From an uncultured Clostridium sp. (GTDB lineage: Bacteria > Bacillota > Clostridia > TANB77 > CAG-508): a stretch of DNA of 13,711 nucleotides. The stretch is taken from positions 1-13,711 of the forward strand of contig USFC01000042.1 of assembly GCA_900553865.1 (NCBI GenBank), given 5' to 3'. Shown in pieces: positions 13,651 to 13,711 of this stretch. The first letter of the stretch is position 1; each line of letters opens with the position of its first letter. The notes below the pieces were generated by a model. It had not been told where the DNA came from and ran no database searches. It was given only the letters and a program-made list of their open reading frames with translations. The translations under genes and the position numbers were made by a program.

Positions 13651-13711
13651 TGGCAGGGGTAGAAGGATTCGAACCCTCACAGGCGGTTTTGGAGACCGAT
13701 GTGCTACCATT
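13651..13711 (-). tRNA. tRNA-Trp (CCA), 5' end outside window
   Basis: Read on the minus strand, the acceptor 3' strand TACCCCT is followed by discriminator G and encoded CCA (13653-13651). The T-arm contains GGTTCGAATCC. The anticodon loop CTCCAAA is closed by CGGT/ACCG and shows the anticodon CCA, hence tryptophan (selenocysteine would need TCA). The D-arm is only partly present and the 5' acceptor strand is cut off by the window edge. It is co-oriented with and immediately upstream of gtrA. Confidence 0.93.

Noticed and set aside
13651..13711. Selenocysteine tRNA
   Set aside because: The anticodon loop reads CTCCAAA, giving CCA (Trp), and there is no long variable arm.

Overview
The window looks like chromosome of an endospore-forming member of the Clostridia (Bacillota). 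The DNA is very AT-rich, roughly 30% GC by eye. Ribosome binding sites are strong AGGAGG-type. The sporulation proteins SipL (SPOCS/LysM), YunB and YabG are all present, and SipL in particular points to Clostridia rather than Bacilli. I see no phage, plasmid, transposase or CRISPR signal. The gene content is mostly conserved core and sporulation functions; the unusual parts are operon make-up and non-coding structure.

Left edge, plus strand (1-1386): the 3' part of tRNA-Asp(GTC), a complete tRNA-Phe(GAA) and a terminator. Then comes a near-consensus sigma-A promoter with a long leader driving rplM-rpsI (L13-S9), closed by a terminator at 1352-1386. Everything from 1488 to the right edge is on the minus strand, so the two blocks converge near 1390-1488. 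A nested palindrome at 1440-1488 sits in that junction and touches the yunB stop codon.

Minus strand, from promoter-distal to promoter-proximal: (i) sipL-yunB (3706-1488), a tightly coupled spore-morphogenesis pair. (ii) veg (4107-3826), with its own near-perfect consensus promoter and a palindromic terminator, preceded by the spore-coat protease gene yabG; the yabG-veg order is the same as in Bacillus. (iii) A cell-envelope operon ftsE-ftsX-M23-M23-ctp (10380-5192). In it the FtsEX ABC module is followed by two tandem coiled-coil M23 murein hydrolases or activators (PcsB/EnvC-like) and a PDZ/S41 C-terminal processing protease. (iv) A second envelope and metabolism operon, gtrA-M23-tktN-tktC (13630-10689), which starts only 20 nt downstream of a tRNA-Trp gene and ends in a strong terminator at 10649-10685.

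The functional theme of the right two thirds is peptidoglycan remodelling: three M23 endopeptidases with complete metal sites, FtsEX and a Ctp protease. Next to it lie spore coat and morphogenesis genes (SipL, YunB, YabG). Transketolase is encoded as two separate polypeptides, an N-terminal TPP domain and a C-terminal section. I did not find a clearly unprecedented system. The best leads are the tandem FtsEX-linked hydrolases, the tRNA-Trp-gtrA-M23-transketolase transcription unit and the structured intergenic elements.
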